Source of the DNA: Planctomycetota bacterium
GTDB taxonomy: Bacteria; Planctomycetota; Phycisphaerae; SM23-33
DNA length: 5,573 nt
Assembly (NCBI GenBank): GCA_003644335.1
Contig: QNCB01000104.1
Location: 1-5,573, forward strand
Direction: 5' to 3'
The position numbers and the translations under genes were made by a program. The notes beneath the pieces are model-generated. The model did not search any database and was not told where the DNA came from. It saw only the letters and a list, made by a program, of their open reading frames with translations. Every line of letters begins with the position of its first letter. The first letter of the stretch is position 1. This document shows positions 4,313 to 5,573 of the stretch, piece after piece.

Positions 4313-5573
4313 CCTTCTCGGTATGAGCTGTCTTGTACTACCAGGCGGAAACGGCGTTTCATGCCGAACGGTAAATCGTTGTCCGGGTCTGGGGTGATGG
4401 TAAGGTTTGTGCTGGGCGAGAACGGCGCGGATGAAGCCCTGGAAAACGTCAACGGCGTCGCTCGCGGCGTGTTGATATCGCCCTGGCCCGGGTCGGGTTC
4501 GTATATAGTGTAGGCTGAGGAGTCTTCGCCGCTGGCTTCCCAGTTACCAATATTGCTGCCCCACCAATGGGTTTGCGAGTTGTACAGGTGGTCCAGATTG
4601 GCCATGCTCACGACAGTACCCTCGACATTGGCATTGTCTCGGATATCGACAATACCGCCGAGGACGATGCCCACCATCGTAGATTCCGACCCGACATTTT
4701 TCTGGTCGAAGTCGCCGATATTGACATTAAAATTCGGCATCATAATCGTCGTGCCGTTCAGCTCAGCCCGGATAGCGGATGGGTTGAAAACCGTGTTGCC
4801 CACAAACATCGCCGAGTTGCGTTTGTATCGCATATCCTTCGGCGCGCTGGAAACGACAGGCCCGTCGAATGTGCAGTTTTCGAAGACGACATTGTTGGCC
4901 GCGTTCGTGTTGGTATACCCGCTGCCCGCGCCGCATGGGGCATCTTTACGCAAAATATTGTACTTGTTGTAATCCTGATACGGCGCCAAGTCCGTCGTCT
5001 CGTCGCTCTCGACGTATGTAACGCCGGTGAAGGTGCAGTTCTTGAAATGCGCGTTGCTGCCCATCGGGATATGCAGATTTTTGAACACGGGGCGTGACGC
5101 GTCCGAGCCGTCGTAGCCTTCATAATAGGCTCGCCAGGCGCTGACGCCCGAGGCCCAGTATTCGCAGATTATCTTGGCTGATGCGTCCGGAGCTGGGTTC
5201 GGCTCAGTAACCCATGCTTCGCCCATTCGCACATAGCCCGACGAGCTGCGGTATCGGCCTATCGGATTATCCGTCGCCGGGTCTCGCTCCACACGCACCC
5301 AGGTGCCCGAGCTGTCCCTGTATCCAAACTCCCACAAACCCGCGGGATTTTGGTCATAGCTTATCCAGATATGGTTCTGGGCCTGGTAGCCATAGAGGTA
5401 GTTCCCACTGGCGTCGCGGAAGTCGCTGGTGTCTCTCTCGAGCATCGGATGGTTCGATATGGGATATGGCAGGGTTCGTTTTTCGTTGTCGCCGACCGCG
5501 TCGCCGAAGGAGCCTGACGCTTCGGTTCGATTTTTGAAAGGTGTGGTATCGAAGTCTTCGCTGGTCAGCGTCA
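4303..5573 (-). CDS. Beta-helix-like surface/exported protein, 5' end outside the window
   Basis: The reading frame is open to the window edge, so this is the C-terminal 422 residues of a longer protein; the Met at 5443-5445 is internal. Numbering from the first visible codon: three short repeats FRDASG (51-56), YRDSSG (84-89) and YRSSSG (107-112) lie in an aromatic-rich region. Then come two right-handed beta-helix-type rungs, FKNCTFTG (176-183) and FENCTFDG (230-237). Next is a glycine/asparagine-rich stretch, VGIVLGGIVDIRDNANVEG (300-318), of the kind seen in beta-helical or PilX-like proteins. The C-terminus is LPFGMKRRFRLVVQDSSY plus a short tail. No membrane anchor or catalytic motif is visible in this part. 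An extracytoplasmic or pilus/secretion-related role is an inference; the family is not recognised. The last codons and stop overlap a heptamer array, and this end lacks a strong terminator. Confidence 0.75.
   Translation of the reverse strand, partial: TLTSEDFDTTPFKNRTEASGSFGDAVGDNEKRTLPYPISNHPMLERDTSDFRDASGNYLYGYQAQNHIWISYDQNPAGLWEFGYRDSSGTWVRVERDPATDNPIGRYRSSSGYVRMGEAWVTEPNPAPDASAKIICEYWASGVSAWRAYYEGYDGSDASRPVFKNLHIPMGSNAHFKNCTFTGVTYVESDETTDLAPYQDYNKYNILRKDAPCGAGSGYTNTNAANNVVFENCTFDGPVVSSAPKDMRYKRNSAMFVGNTVFNPSAIRAELNGTTIMMPNFNVNIGDFDQKNVGSESTMVGIVLGGIVDIRDNANVEGTVVSMANLDHLYNSQTHWWGSNIGNWEASGEDSSAYTIYEPDPGQGDINTPRATPLTFSRASSAPFSPSTNLTITPDPDNDLPFGMKRRFRLVVQDSSYREGCQ

Noticed and set aside
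4567..5097. 176-codon plus-strand frame inside the beta-helix gene
   Set aside because: Opposite strand of a continuous 422-codon frame with recognisable repeats; composition looks like a shadow (many H, R, V) and no ribosome site was seen.

Overview
The window looks like a chromosomal stretch from a moderately GC-rich environmental bacterium with spacious, repeat-filled intergenic DNA. A planctomycete (Phycisphaerae-like) host fits best. The clues are an atypical glycogen-synthase-like glycosyltransferase, a large surface/exported beta-helix-type protein, and AT-rich spacers built from degenerate short repeats. This placement is an inference from style, not from a marker gene. About 61% of the window is coding or tRNA.

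Layout. Positions 1-462 are non-coding and hold an octamer tandem array, a ~165-bp imperfect inverted repeat and a short direct repeat before the first gene. Positions 463-2202 (+) encode a GT-B glycosyltransferase of the glycogen/starch synthase type. It ends at a good intrinsic terminator (2228-2251), followed by a dispersed palindromic element (2290-2332) and a minus-strand terminator (2345-2374). A consensus-like promoter (2415-2443) then drives tRNA-Pro(CGG) (2547-2621, +). After a gene-free gap comes tRNA-Asp(GTC) (2938-3011, -), with its own near-consensus promoter (3062-3089, -) and a hairpin/T-tract terminator between the two tRNAs.

Positions 3012-3583 are non-coding. They contain a 162-bp segment bounded by perfect 16-bp inverted repeats and a 7-bp flanking duplication (MITE-like), then a pair of dispersed repeats. 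Positions 3584-3817 (+) encode a small UPF0175-family (antitoxin-type) protein with no toxin partner visible. Positions 3818-4302 are non-coding and contain a second octamer array with the same tail as the first, a short tandem tract, a 151-bp nested hairpin (4019-4169) and a heptamer array that runs into the 3' end of the last gene. Positions 4303-5573 (-) are the C-terminal 422 residues of a large beta-helix-like protein whose start lies outside the window.

The genes do not form an operon or a recognisable joint pathway; each appears to be its own transcription unit. No defence system, CRISPR array, integrase or complete insertion sequence is visible. The most unusual content is the intergenic DNA: two independent inverted-repeat cassettes that could be non-autonomous mobile elements or structured RNAs, and several repeat families used modularly.
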